Part shown: piece by piece, positions 22,800-30,950 of the stretch
Numbering within the stretch: the first letter of the stretch is position 1
Layout: the number at the start of each line of letters is the position of its first letter
Assembly: GCF_029223485.1 (NCBI RefSeq)
Contig: NZ_JARHTP010000003.1
Span: 434,001 to 498,000 of the forward strand
DNA from: Streptomyces coacervatus
GTDB lineage: Bacteria > Actinomycetota > Actinomycetes > Streptomycetales > Streptomycetaceae
Length of the DNA stretch: 64,000 nucleotides
Reading direction: 5' to 3'
Notes under the pieces: model-generated
Databases searched by the model: none
Seen by the model: only the letters and a program-made list of their open reading frames with translations
What the model was told of the DNA's origin: nothing
Position numbers and translations under genes: made by a program

Positions 22800-24665
22800 A
22801 TGGATCTCGTACGGCTCCTGCACGACCCCCGCCCTTTCGCCCTGCTCCGCCGCCGCGCCCCCGGCCACGACGAGCAGACGGTCGAGCTGCTCATCGGCTC
22901 GGTCACCACGTACGACCGCCTCGCCGACCTCCCCGACGAGGGCCTCGCCCTGGTCCCCTTCCGCCAGATCCGCGAACGCGGCTTCGACGTCCGCGACGAC
23001 GGGACGCCACTGACCTTCCTCACGCCCGAGGAGTCGTACGAGCTCCCGCTCGCCGAGGCCCTCGCGCAGCTCCCGGAGAACGACGTGCGCGTCGAGGGCG
23101 GCGGCTTCGACGTCGACGACGAGGAGTACGGCGAGATCGTCGGGCGGGTGCTGCGGGAGGAGATCGGGCAGGGCGAGGGTGCGAACTTCGTGATCCGGCG
23201 GACCTACGAGGGTGAGATCCCGGGGTTCTCCCGCAAGGACGCCCTCGCGCTGTTTCGGCGGCTGCTGGAGGGCGAGCGGGGCGCGTACTGGACGTTTGTC
23301 GTGCACACCGGGGAGCGGACGCTGGTCGGCGCCAGCCCCGAGGTGCATGTGCGGATGTCCGGCGGGACCGTCGTCATGAACCCGATCAGCGGGACGTACC
23401 GATATCCCGCCGAGGGCCCGACGCCCGAGCACCTGCTCGACTTCCTCGCCGACGGCAAGGAGATCGAGGAGCTGTCGATGGTCGTCGACGAGGAGCTCAA
23501 GATGATGTGCACCGTCGGCGACATGGGCGGGGTGGTCGTCGGCCCGCGGCTGAAGGAGATGGCCCATCTCGCGCACACCGAGTACGAGTTGCGCGGCAGG
23601 TCCACGCTGGATGTGCGGGAGGTCCTGAAGGAGACCATGTTCGCGGCCACCGTCACCGGGTCGCCCGTGCAGAACGCCTGCCGGGTCATCGAGCGGCACG
23701 AGGTCGGCGGGCGCGGCTACTACGCGGGCGCGCTGGCGCTGCTCGGCCGGGACTCCGGCGGTGCGCAGACCCTCGACTCCCCCATCCTCATCCGCACCGC
23801 CGACATCTCCTCCGACGGGCAGCTGCGGGTGCCGGTCGGCGCCACGCTCGTGCGTGGCTCGGACCCGGCGAGCGAGGTTGCGGAGACGCATGCGAAGGCG
23901 GCAGGAGTGCTGGCGGCCTTGGGGGTACGTCCGTCACGGCCCCGCGAGGAGCACGCGCGCGTACGTCTCGCCGACGACCCACGCGTGCGTGCGGCGCTCG
24001 ACGGCCGCCGAACCTCGCTGGCCCCCTTCTGGCTGCGGATGCAGGAAGCCCCCAAGAAGGGTGCGGAGCTCACCGGACACGCCCTGGTCGTCGACGGGGA
24101 GGACACCTTCACCGCGATGCTCGCGCACGTACTGCGCTCCAGCGGCCTGGAGGTGACCGTCCGGCGCTATGACGAGCCGGGCCTGAGGGAGGCCGTCCTC
24201 GCCCACGAGGGGCCTGTGGTGCTCGGCCCCGGTCCGGGCGACCCGTCCGACCTGGACGATCCGAAGATGCGGTTCCTGCGGGACCTGACCGCCGAGGTGA
24301 TCCGGGGACACCGGCACGGTGTGCTGGGCGTCTGCCTGGGCCACGAGCTGATCGCGGCCGAGCTGGGGCTGGAGATCGTACGGAAGGAAGTGCCGTACCA
24401 GGGCGCGCAGACGGCGATCGAGCTGTTCGGGCGGGCCGAGACCGTCGGCTTCTACAACAGCTTCGTGGCGCGCTGCGACGACGAGGTGGCTCAGGAGTTG
24501 TCCGCGCACGGGGTCGAGATCAGCCGGGCCGACAACGGCGAAGTGCATGCCGTACGAGGCCCCGGGTTCGCCGGCGTGCAGTTCCACCCGGAGTCGGTCC
24601 TGACGCTGAACGGGGCAGCTGTCGTACGGGAGTTGGTGGGTCAGCTGCGCAACACGACCGTGTAG
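22800..24665 (+). CDS. trpE: Fused anthranilate synthase (TrpE-TrpG type)
   Basis: A 621-residue protein with the chorismate-binding synthase domain in the first two thirds and a glutamine amidotransferase domain in the last third. Synthase motifs are MNPISGTYRYPAEGP, MMCTVGDMGG, KETMFAATVTGSP and GRGYYAGALALLGRDSGGAQTLDSPI. Amidotransferase motifs are VVLGPGPGDP, GVLGVCLGHELIAAE (Cys nucleophile) and VQFHPES (His, Glu). It makes anthranilate from chorismate and glutamine. The fused layout is PhzE-like, but the trp attenuator directly upstream argues for tryptophan supply. I do not see the N-terminal LLES-type Trp feedback motif. A strong terminator follows. Confidence 0.92.
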   Translation: MDLVRLLHDPRPFALLRRRAPGHDEQTVELLIGSVTTYDRLADLPDEGLALVPFRQIRERGFDVRDDGTPLTFLTPEESYELPLAEALAQLPENDVRVEGGGFDVDDEEYGEIVGRVLREEIGQGEGANFVIRRTYEGEIPGFSRKDALALFRRLLEGERGAYWTFVVHTGERTLVGASPEVHVRMSGGTVVMNPISGTYRYPAEGPTPEHLLDFLADGKEIEELSMVVDEELKMMCTVGDMGGVVVGPRLKEMAHLAHTEYELRGRSTLDVREVLKETMFAATVTGSPVQNACRVIERHEVGGRGYYAGALALLGRDSGGAQTLDSPILIRTADISSDGQLRVPVGATLVRGSDPASEVAETHAKAAGVLAALGVRPSRPREEHARVRLADDPRVRAALDGRRTSLAPFWLRMQEAPKKGAELTGHALVVDGEDTFTAMLAHVLRSSGLEVTVRRYDEPGLREAVLAHEGPVVLGPGPGDPSDLDDPKMRFLRDLTAEVIRGHRHGVLGVCLGHELIAAELGLEIVRKEVPYQGAQTAIELFGRAETVGFYNSFVARCDDEVAQELSAHGVEISRADNGEVHAVRGPGFAGVQFHPESVLTLNGAAVVRELVGQLRNTTV

Positions 24666-24666
24666 C

Positions 24667-24693
24667 CGTCTGGGGGCTCGCGGCCCCCAGACG
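24667..24693. terminator. Bidirectional terminator between trpE and pfkA
   Basis: CGTCTGGGGG (24667-24676) and CCCCCAGACG (24684-24693) form a perfect 10-bp stem with a seven-base loop, two bases after the trpE stop and 12 bp before the end of the convergent phosphofructokinase gene. Confidence 0.85.
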
Positions 24694-24705
24694 CTCGCCG
24701 CCCCT

Positions 24706-25734
24706 TCAGCCGAAGAAGACCCCGACCTCCTCGTACAGCTTCGGGTCCACCGTCTTCAGCTTCGCCGTCGCCTCCGCGATCGGGACGCGGACGATGTCGG
24801 TGCCGCGCAGGGCGACCATCTTGCCGAAGTCCCCGTCGTGGACGGCGTCGACGGCGTGCAGGCCGAAGCGGGTGGCGAGCCAGCGGTCGAAGGCGCTCGG
24901 GGTGCCGCCGCGCTGGATGTGCCCCAGGACGGTGGTGCGGGCCTCCTTGCCGGTGCGCTTCTCGATCTCCTTGGCCAGCCACTCGCCGACCCCGGACAGC
25001 CGGACATGCCCGAAGGAGTCGAGCGACTCGTCCTTGAGGACCATGTCGCCGTCCTTGGGCATGGCGCCCTCCGCGATGACCACGATCGGGGCGTACGACG
25101 CCTTGAAGCGCGAGGTGATCCAGGCGCAGACCCGGTCGACGTCGAAGCGCTGCTCGGGGATGAGGATGACATTCGCGCCGCCCGCGAGACCGGAGTGGAT
25201 GGCGATCCAGCCCGCGTGCCGGCCCATCACCTCGCAGACAAGGACGCGCATATGGGACTCGGCGGTGGTGTGCAGGCGGTCGATGGCTTCGGTGGCGATG
25301 CCGACCGCGGTGTCGAAGCCGAAGGTGTAGTCGGTGGCCGACAGGTCGTTGTCGATGGTCTTCGGTACGGCGACGACGGGGACGCCGTACTCGTCGTTGA
25401 GGCGGGCCGCCACGCCCAGGGTGTCCTCGCCGCCGATCGCGATGAGCGCCTCGACCTCCTGCTTGGCGAGGTTCTCCTTGATGCGGCGGATGCCGTTCTC
25501 CTGCTTGAGGGGGTTGGTGCGCGAGGAGCCGAGGATGGTGCCACCGCGGGGCAGGATGCCGCGCACCGCGGGGATGTCGAGGCGCACGGTGTCGCCTTCG
25601 AGCGGTCCGCGCCAGCCGTCCCGGTAGCCGACGAAGTCGTAGCCGTACTCCTGCACGCCCTTGCGGACGATGCCCCGGATGACGGCGTTGAGTCCGGGGC
25701 AGTCGCCGCCTCCGGTCAGTACTCCGACCCGCAT
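24706..25734 (-). CDS. pfkA: 6-phosphofructokinase (group III, PPi- or ATP-dependent)
   Basis: The 342-residue enzyme phosphorylates fructose 6-phosphate. Motifs are VGVLTGGGDCPGLNAVIRG, GGTILGSSRTNP, IAIGGEDTLGVA (101-110), VPKTIDNDLSATDYTFGFDTA (active-site Asp128 within the TIDND motif), MGRHAGW and LGHIQRGG. The phosphoryl-donor positions equivalent to E. coli Gly104 and Gly124 are Asp104 and Lys125, the residues typical of pyrophosphate-dependent enzymes, although actinobacterial ATP enzymes can also carry the Lys. The donor therefore remains open. It starts at ATG 25734, is monocistronic and converges with trpE on a shared terminator. Confidence 0.92.
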   Translation of the reverse strand: MRVGVLTGGGDCPGLNAVIRGIVRKGVQEYGYDFVGYRDGWRGPLEGDTVRLDIPAVRGILPRGGTILGSSRTNPLKQENGIRRIKENLAKQEVEALIAIGGEDTLGVAARLNDEYGVPVVAVPKTIDNDLSATDYTFGFDTAVGIATEAIDRLHTTAESHMRVLVCEVMGRHAGWIAIHSGLAGGANVILIPEQRFDVDRVCAWITSRFKASYAPIVVIAEGAMPKDGDMVLKDESLDSFGHVRLSGVGEWLAKEIEKRTGKEARTTVLGHIQRGGTPSAFDRWLATRFGLHAVDAVHDGDFGKMVALRGTDIVRVPIAEATAKLKTVDPKLYEEVGVFFG

Positions 25735-25842
25735 GGAAAAGTCCCTTCGCCGCGGTTGCCTGTGACAGCCACGCTAATGGTGATCCAGGTCACAGAGGGA
25801 TGGGCGGGAAGGGCAATTCCGGTGAATCAGCGGGCGGTCGGT

Positions 25843-26532
25843 TTACTCGTCGTCAAGTCCGCGCTCTATCGCGTACCGGACGAGCTCCACCCTGTTGTGC
25901 AGCTGGAGCTTGCCCAGGGTGTTCTGGACGTGGTTCTGGACCGTGCGGTGGGAGATGACCAGGCGTTCGGCGATCTGCTTGTAGCTCAGGCCCTTGGCGA
26001 CCAGGCGCAGCACCTCGGTCTCTCGGTCGGTGAGCTGCGGGGCGCCCGGCTGGTCGGTGTCCGGGGCGGGCGCGGGCTCGGAGGCGAGGCGGCGGTACTC
26101 GCCGAGGACCAGTCCGGCCAGGCCGGGCGTGAACACCGGGTCGCCGACGGCGGTGCGGCGCACCGCGTCCAGCAGTTCGTCCGTGGACGCCGACTTCAGC
26201 AGATAGCCGGTCGCGCCCGACTTCACGGCCTCCAGGACGTCGGCGTGCTCGCCGCTCGCCGACAGCACGAGGACGCGCAGCGCCGGGTTGTGGCCGACGA
26301 GTTCCTTGCAGACCTGGACGCCGGGCTTGGCGGGCAGGTTCAGGTCGAGCACGAGCACGTCGGGGGCGGCGGCCTTGGCGCGGCGCACGGCCTGGTCGCC
26401 GTCGCCCGCGGTGGCGACCACGTCGAAGCCGGACTCGGCCAGGTCGCGGGCGACGGCGTCGCGCCACATGGGGTGGTCGTCGACCACCATGACCTTGATC
26501 GGGCCCTGCTGCCCGATGGTGGAATCCGTCAT
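25843..26532 (-). CDS. NarL/LuxR-family response regulator
   Basis: A 229-residue two-domain regulator. The receiver (about 12-125) has acidic residues VVDDH, phospho-acceptor Asp in VLVLDLNLP, Ser in VLSASG and Lys in YLLKSAS. The C-terminal LuxR helix-turn-helix is LTDRETEVLRLVAKGLSYKQ followed by HRTVQNHVQNTLGKL. Its start overlaps the stop of the sensor kinase gene by four bases (26529-26532), so the two are translationally coupled partners. Targets are not evident; the divergent or autoregulated site was not identified. Confidence 0.93.
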   Translation of the reverse strand: MTDSTIGQQGPIKVMVVDDHPMWRDAVARDLAESGFDVVATAGDGDQAVRRAKAAAPDVLVLDLNLPAKPGVQVCKELVGHNPALRVLVLSASGEHADVLEAVKSGATGYLLKSASTDELLDAVRRTAVGDPVFTPGLAGLVLGEYRRLASEPAPAPDTDQPGAPQLTDRETEVLRLVAKGLSYKQIAERLVISHRTVQNHVQNTLGKLQLHNRVELVRYAIERGLDDE

Positions 26533-27758
26533 CGCCGCCCCGCCTTACCCCGTGGGTCCTTCGCGTCCTTCGGTACTTTCAGTTCGACCTCCGTGCCCTG
26601 CCCGGGCACCGAGATCAGCTCGGCACTGCCGCCGAGTTCGCGCAGCCTGCCGCGGATCGACAGGGCCACACCGAGCCGCCCCTCCCCCTCGGCCTGCGCG
26701 AGCCGCCCCTCGGGGATGCCGGGGCCGTCGTCCCTGACGGTGACCACGACCTCGCCGGGCTCGTCCTCGACGAGGATCCACGCGCGCGCGTGCTCGCCGG
26801 CGTGCCTGCGTACGTTGTCCAGGGCAGCGCCGACCGCCGCGGCCAGCTCCTTCGCAGCGGCCTTGGACAGCAGAACGGCGGCTCCGGGTTCGGCGAAGCT
26901 GACCTTCGCGGCGGCATAGGGCGCCAGGAACGCTCGCAGGTCCACCGGCCCGTCCTCGTCGTACGACGGTTCCTCCACGGCCCGTACGACCGCTCCCTCG
27001 GCGGCGTCCTCCGACGCCCGGGAGACGGGAACCAGCCCGCCCAGGACCAGGGTGCGCAGCGCGACCTCCTGTTCACCGGCCATCTGTCCGAGCTCCGCCG
27101 CCTCCCCGCCGATGACCGCGCCCCGACGCTGCACCATGGCCAGCACCTGCAGCACACCGTCGTGGATGTCACGGGCGAGCCGCTCCCGCTCCCTCGTCGC
27201 GGCCTCGATCTCCAGGGCGCGGGCGAGGGTGCGCTCGGAGGCGCGGGCGACCTCGACGACGTAGCCGATGGCGATGGAGGCGACCCAGACGAGGATCACG
27301 TTGTGGACGGTGTCGCGGGCGGGGGAGCCGCGCTCGATCAGGTTGGCGGCGGCGACCGGCGTGGAGGCGAACGCGGCCCAGCGCCAGCCGCCCTTGATGG
27401 CGTACGCCAGGACCGAGCCGGCGGTCCATATCGACGGCAGGGTGGGGCCGCCGCTCTGGACGTGCTGGCTGTTGACCGCGAGCGGGGTGAGGAGGATGCC
27501 GGTGAGCGCGATGGCGAGGTCGACGGCGAGGAAGCGCTTGGTGCAGGCGACCGCGCTCTGCACGCGCGGCAGGGTGGCCAGCGTCCAGACGAACAGGACG
27601 ACGTAGTAGACGATGGCGACACTCGCGTGGTCGTACTCGTCGTAGGCGGTGGCGAACAGGCCGACCGCGTACAGCATCGTGAGCACCCGGTAGGCGGTGA
27701 GCGCACGCCAGAGCGGCTGCTCGACCGACATCCTCATGACACGCTCGCGCTTGGGCAT
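26529..27758 (-). CDS. Membrane sensor histidine kinase (NarX-like HisKA_3 type)
   Basis: A 409-residue kinase. Its N-terminal half has about six membrane helices (for example VLTMLYAVGLFATAY and VAIVYYVVLFVWTLATL), with a MacS-like arrangement and no large extracellular domain, so it probably senses within the membrane. The dimerisation box RERLARDIHDGVLQVLAMV contains the phospho-His (His-Asp pair typical of NarL-pair kinases), and the ATPase part has DNVRRHA and VRDDGPGIPEGRL. ATG 27758 is preferred over GTG 27767 because the purine run AGGGGGG lies at proper distance. It is cognate to the downstream response regulator through the ATGA overlap. The signal is unknown. Confidence 0.88.
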   Translation of the reverse strand: MPKRERVMRMSVEQPLWRALTAYRVLTMLYAVGLFATAYDEYDHASVAIVYYVVLFVWTLATLPRVQSAVACTKRFLAVDLAIALTGILLTPLAVNSQHVQSGGPTLPSIWTAGSVLAYAIKGGWRWAAFASTPVAAANLIERGSPARDTVHNVILVWVASIAIGYVVEVARASERTLARALEIEAATRERERLARDIHDGVLQVLAMVQRRGAVIGGEAAELGQMAGEQEVALRTLVLGGLVPVSRASEDAAEGAVVRAVEEPSYDEDGPVDLRAFLAPYAAAKVSFAEPGAAVLLSKAAAKELAAAVGAALDNVRRHAGEHARAWILVEDEPGEVVVTVRDDGPGIPEGRLAQAEGEGRLGVALSIRGRLRELGGSAELISVPGQGTEVELKVPKDAKDPRGKAGRR

Positions 27759-27784
27759 GTCCCCCACCCCCCTCGACCGAGAGC

Positions 27785-28552
27785 CTAGGCCCCGGACTTC
27801 TCCTTCTTGGCGAGTTCCTTCGCCTGCTCCTTGGCCAGCTCCTTGGCCTGTTCCTTCTCGGCCTTCGCCGCCTCCGCGATCTGCCGCTTGGCCGCGGTCG
27901 CGTAGATGTCGACGTACTCCTGGCCGGAGAGCTTCATGATCTCGTACATGACCTCGTCGGTGACCGCGCGGAGCACGAAACGGTCGTGCTCCATGCCCTG
28001 GTAGCGGCCGAAGTCGAGGGGCTTTCCGATGCGGATGCCGGGGCGCATCAGCTTGGGCATGACCTTTCCCGGCGGCTGGATCTTCTCCGTGTCGATCATC
28101 GCGACCGGGATGACCGGTGCACCGCTGGCGAGCGCCACGCGCGCGAGGCCGCCGGGCTTGCCCCGGTAGAGGCGGCCGTCGGGCGAGCGCGTGCCCTCCG
28201 GGTAGATGCCGAACAGCTCACCGCGCTCCAGGACCTCTATGCCGCTCTTGATCGCCGCCTCGCCCGCGCCGCGCGCGCCGGAGCGGTCCACCGGGAGCTG
28301 GCCGACACCCTTGAAGAAGGCGGCCGTCAGCTTGCCCTTCACGCCGGGCGTGGTGAAGTACTCGGCCTTGGCGATGAAGGTGACCTTGCGGTCGAGCACC
28401 GCGGGCAGGAAGAACGAGTCGGAGAAGGAGAGATGATTGCTCGCCAGGATGGCGGCACCCTCGGCGGGAATGTTCTCGAGGCCTTCCACCCAGGGCCTGA
28501 AGGCGACCTTCAGCGGTCCCCCGATGGCTACCTTCATCGTGCCGTACAACAA
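27785..28552 (-). CDS. 1-acyl-sn-glycerol-3-phosphate acyltransferase (PlsC family)
   Basis: The 255-residue enzyme transfers an acyl chain to lysophosphatidate or a similar acceptor at the inner membrane face. Acyltransferase motifs are ASNHLSFSDSFFLP (NHx4D catalytic box), GQLPVDRSG, FGIYPEGTRSPDGRLYRGK and VIPVAMI. The C-terminus is a charged Lys/Glu/Ala helix with a repeated KEQAKELAKEQAKELAKK, probably a coiled coil. The start is a rare TTG at 28552 (MLYGTMKVA): AGGAGG lies exactly seven bases upstream, which no other candidate start has. It follows the histidine kinase gene closely on the same strand (downstream side 18 bp from its start). Confidence 0.88.
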   Translation of the reverse strand: MLYGTMKVAIGGPLKVAFRPWVEGLENIPAEGAAILASNHLSFSDSFFLPAVLDRKVTFIAKAEYFTTPGVKGKLTAAFFKGVGQLPVDRSGARGAGEAAIKSGIEVLERGELFGIYPEGTRSPDGRLYRGKPGGLARVALASGAPVIPVAMIDTEKIQPPGKVMPKLMRPGIRIGKPLDFGRYQGMEHDRFVLRAVTDEVMYEIMKLSGQEYVDIYATAAKRQIAEAAKAEKEQAKELAKEQAKELAKKEKSGA

Positions 28553-28665
28553 CCGAGTGCCTCCTGTTTCCGTCGATGAGACCTTAACCCGGAGCACTGT
28601 CAAAGGCGCCGACGACCCTGGTCGGTGTCAGTGCGGTCGCGTACGGTGAGGCACCTGGACTTCAC

Positions 28666-28697
28666 GTCACTCTCATGAACAGTCACTCTCATGAACA
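28666..28697. repeat. Perfect 16-bp tandem duplication
   Basis: GTCACTCTCATGAACA occurs at 28666-28681 and again at 28682-28697 without a mismatch. Each copy contains ATGAAC, so the duplication created two candidate start codons just before the esterase gene. Confidence 0.85.
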
Positions 28698-28708
28698 GGA
28701 GACCGAAG

Positions 28709-29488
28709 GTGCCGGTCCTTCCTGGAGCCGAGCCGTACCGCCATGAGGGCGGGGAGGTCGGCGTCCTCCTCTGCCACGGTTTCACCGGTTCCCCCCAGTC
28801 GCTGCGCCCCTGGGCCGAGTATCTCGCCGACCGCGGCCTCACGGTCTCGCTGCCGCTGCTGCCCGGGCACGGCACCCGCTGGGAGGACCTGCAGCTCACC
28901 GGCTGGCAGGACTGGTACGCCGAGGTGGACCGCGAGCTGAGGTCCCTGCGCGAGCGCTGCGGCGAGGTGTTCGTCGCCGGTCTGTCCATGGGCGGCACCC
29001 TGGCGCTGCGCCTGGCGGCCAAGCACGGGGAGGCGGTCGCCGGCGTGGTGGTCGTCAACCCGGCGAACCACATGCACGGCTTTTCCCCGTACGCCCTTCC
29101 GGTGGCCCGCCACCTCGTGCGGACGACGAAGGGGATCGCCAGCGACATCGCCAAGGAGGGCAGCGCCGAGCTGGGGTACGACCGGGTGCCGCTGCACGCG
29201 GCGCACTCCCTGCGGAACTTCTTCCGGCTGGTCGACGGCGAGTTGCCGCAGGTCACGCAGCCGCTGCTGGTCCTGCGCAGCCCGCAGGACCATGTGGTGC
29301 CGGCGGCCGACTCGGCGCGGATCCTCGGCCGGGTCTCGTCCAGGGATGTGACGGAGGTCCTGCTGGAACAGAGCTACCACGTGGCGACGTTGGACCACGA
29401 TGCGGACCGGATTTTCGAAGAGAGCCTCGCGTTCATCGGCCGGCTCGCACCCAGTGTCGGCAAGGAAGGGACGGCCGCAGGTGGCTGA
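28709..29488 (+). CDS. Alpha/beta hydrolase (carboxylesterase/monoacylglycerol lipase type)
   Basis: This 259-residue hydrolase has the nucleophile elbow GLSMGG (Ser in VFVAGLSMGGTLALRLA), an oxyanion segment LLCHGFTGSP near the start, an acid Asp in LRSPQDHVVP and the catalytic His in EQSYHVATLDHD. It resembles the Est30/YvaK carboxylesterases. GTG 28709 is chosen since AGGAGA lies six bases upstream; the in-frame ATG at 28691 is inside the duplicated 16-mer and lacks such a site. It overlaps the next gene by eight bases, so the two are co-translated. The substrate is unknown; short acyl esters are usual for the family. Confidence 0.85.
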   Translation: MPVLPGAEPYRHEGGEVGVLLCHGFTGSPQSLRPWAEYLADRGLTVSLPLLPGHGTRWEDLQLTGWQDWYAEVDRELRSLRERCGEVFVAGLSMGGTLALRLAAKHGEAVAGVVVVNPANHMHGFSPYALPVARHLVRTTKGIASDIAKEGSAELGYDRVPLHAAHSLRNFFRLVDGELPQVTQPLLVLRSPQDHVVPAADSARILGRVSSRDVTEVLLEQSYHVATLDHDADRIFEESLAFIGRLAPSVGKEGTAAGG

Positions 29489-30047
29489 GCACGACTCGGA
29501 CCGCGAGGACCGCGAGCCGGAGGAGCAGGGCGTCCCCTTCGACGAGGACGCCGCTTGGGCCGCGATCGTCGCCGGTTACGGCGACGAGCCGAAGGACCCG
29601 CCGGGCACCAAGCCCTTCAAGTCGGTCGAGGACCTGGCGCTGTTGGAGCCGGAGACCAACGACGACGACGAGGGCGACGCGCCGAAGCAGGAGAAGCCCA
29701 AGGGGCCCCTGGGCGGCTCCGTCTCCTTCGCGCCCGGCGTCGGCCCGCGCGACTACTCGGCCGCCGAGCCGTCCGAGGACGACTTCGACGAGGACGACGA
29801 GGGCCACTTCGTACCGCCGGAGCCGCCGCCGCTGCCCACCGCCGACACGACCGCGAAGTTCGCCTGGCTCGGGGTGATCGGCGGTCCGATCCTGCTTCTG
29901 CTGGCCGTGCTGCTCAGCTGGGACATGACCTGGTGGCTGGCCACCCTCGGCATCGGCGGCTTCCTGGGCGGTTTCGCCACGCTGGTGATGCGGATGAAGA
30001 CGGACGACGAGGACGACGGCGATCCGGGGCGCGGAGCCGTCGTCTAA
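29481..30047 (+). CDS. Acidic membrane protein of unknown function
   Basis: The 188-residue protein has a long, strongly acidic cytoplasmic N-terminal part (Asp/Glu clusters such as ETNDDDEGDAP and SEDDFDEDDEGHF), Pro-rich linkers, then two closely spaced membrane helices at about residues 131-150 and 154-173, and a short acidic tail. It starts at GTG 29481 within the end of the esterase gene (8-bp overlap) and its stop overlaps by four bases the stop of the convergent nuclease gene. I do not recognise a family with known function. Confidence 0.75.
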   Translation: MAEHDSDREDREPEEQGVPFDEDAAWAAIVAGYGDEPKDPPGTKPFKSVEDLALLEPETNDDDEGDAPKQEKPKGPLGGSVSFAPGVGPRDYSAAEPSEDDFDEDDEGHFVPPEPPPLPTADTTAKFAWLGVIGGPILLLLAVLLSWDMTWWLATLGIGGFLGGFATLVMRMKTDDEDDGDPGRGAVV

Positions 30048-30820
30048 CCGGCAGGGATATCGCCGGCGGGGACATCGCCGGCAGGGATCTTGAGGGCGGC
30101 CAGGACCGGAAAGTGGTCCGTGGCCGCCCTCAGGTCTGCCTCCGTCACCCCGGGATACCCCACCGGGACACCGCAGCCGAGCACCTCGATGCCCTTGGTG
30201 GCGAAGATCGCGTCGATCCGCTGAAACGGGTTCGGGGGCGTCCAGGTGTACTCGCTGCCCCAGGGGGCCGTGGCCCAGCAGTCCTGCAGGCCGTCGGCGA
30301 GGCGGCTGAAGGTGCGGCCGGTGGGGCGGTCGTTGAGGTCGCCGCCCGCGATCGCGTGCGCCACCCCGAGGCCGGCCAGGCGGTCGAGGAGCATGCCGCC
30401 CTGCTCGTACCGCTCGTCCGCCTGCAGGGAGAGGTGGCAGCTGAGCACGCCGAGGCGGGCGCCGCCGAAACGGACCACTGCGGTGGCGAAGCCGCGGCGG
30501 TGCAGGCCGGGGGTGAGCGGGAGGAGGACGTCCTCCGCCCGCTCGACGGTTGCGCGGAGGGTGCAGAGGATCGCCGGGCCCGCGGCTGTGGCGCCGCCGG
30601 TGAGGATCACTTGGCCGGAGGCCGCCGCCAGGCGGGAGAGTTTCTTGCGCCAGCGGAAGAAGCGGGGGGCTTCCTGGATGAGGACCAGGTCGGCGGCGCA
30701 GGCGGTGATCACCCTGGCCAGGGCCTGCGTGTCGTCCCGCATTGAGCGGATGTTGTAGCTGAGGACTCGGATGACGGCTGAACCGTCTGGTTCCGTGTGG
30801 GAGTTGGGCAACAGCTCCAT
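30044..30820 (-). CDS. Endonuclease/exonuclease/phosphatase family protein
   Basis: A 258-residue member of the EEP superfamily. Its metal and phosphate residues are visible in order: VLSYNIRSMR (Asn), LVLIQEAPR (Glu), LSCHLSL (His), AIAGGDLNDRP (Asp, Asn), and AATDHFPVLA (Asp-His). No signal peptide is seen, so it is probably cytoplasmic; the substrate could be DNA, a nucleotide or a phospholipid head group. The C-terminus is IPAGDVPAGDIPAG, encoded by three 15-bp repeats (30048-30092) right at the stop codon. ATG 30820 was taken as the start; ribosome-binding sites are poor here. Confidence 0.8.
   Translation of the reverse strand: MELLPNSHTEPDGSAVIRVLSYNIRSMRDDTQALARVITACAADLVLIQEAPRFFRWRKKLSRLAAASGQVILTGGATAAGPAILCTLRATVERAEDVLLPLTPGLHRRGFATAVVRFGGARLGVLSCHLSLQADERYEQGGMLLDRLAGLGVAHAIAGGDLNDRPTGRTFSRLADGLQDCWATAPWGSEYTWTPPNPFQRIDAIFATKGIEVLGCGVPVGYPGVTEADLRAATDHFPVLAALKIPAGDVPAGDIPAG
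30048..30092. repeat. Three 15-bp tandem repeats inside the nuclease C-terminus
   Basis: Units start with CCGGC at 30048, 30063 and 30078 (CCGGCAGGGATATCG, CCGGCGGGGACATCG, CCGGCAGGGATCTTG). In the minus-strand frame they encode PAGD-type pentapeptides. Confidence 0.75.
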
Positions 30821-30864
30821 GTGGATCAATGTACGCCCAAGGGGTGGGGGCGCGAGGTCTGTGG

Positions 30865-30911
30865 GCGACTACCGGTCGTATGTGGCTGGTCGCGCAGTTC
30901 CCCGCGCCCCT
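30865..30911 (+). repeat. Dispersed 47-nt intergenic repeat, copy A
   Basis: The core CGCGCAGTTCCCCGCGCCCC is at 30891-30910 with the upstream GCGACT and TGTGGCTGG parts. It lies 40 bp beyond the glucokinase stop codon, in the gap before the nuclease gene. It is one of six copies in this window. Confidence 0.85.
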
Positions 30912-30950
30912 GAAAAGACGTGGACCTACCGCACCGCGAAAAGGCGAACG

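Noticed and set aside
21192..23891. Open frame of about 900 codons on the minus strand
   Set aside because: Only the part up to 22544 is the DAHP synthase; the rest is antisense to the trp leader and trpE, has no ribosome-binding site and an Arg/Gly/Leu-rich shadow composition.
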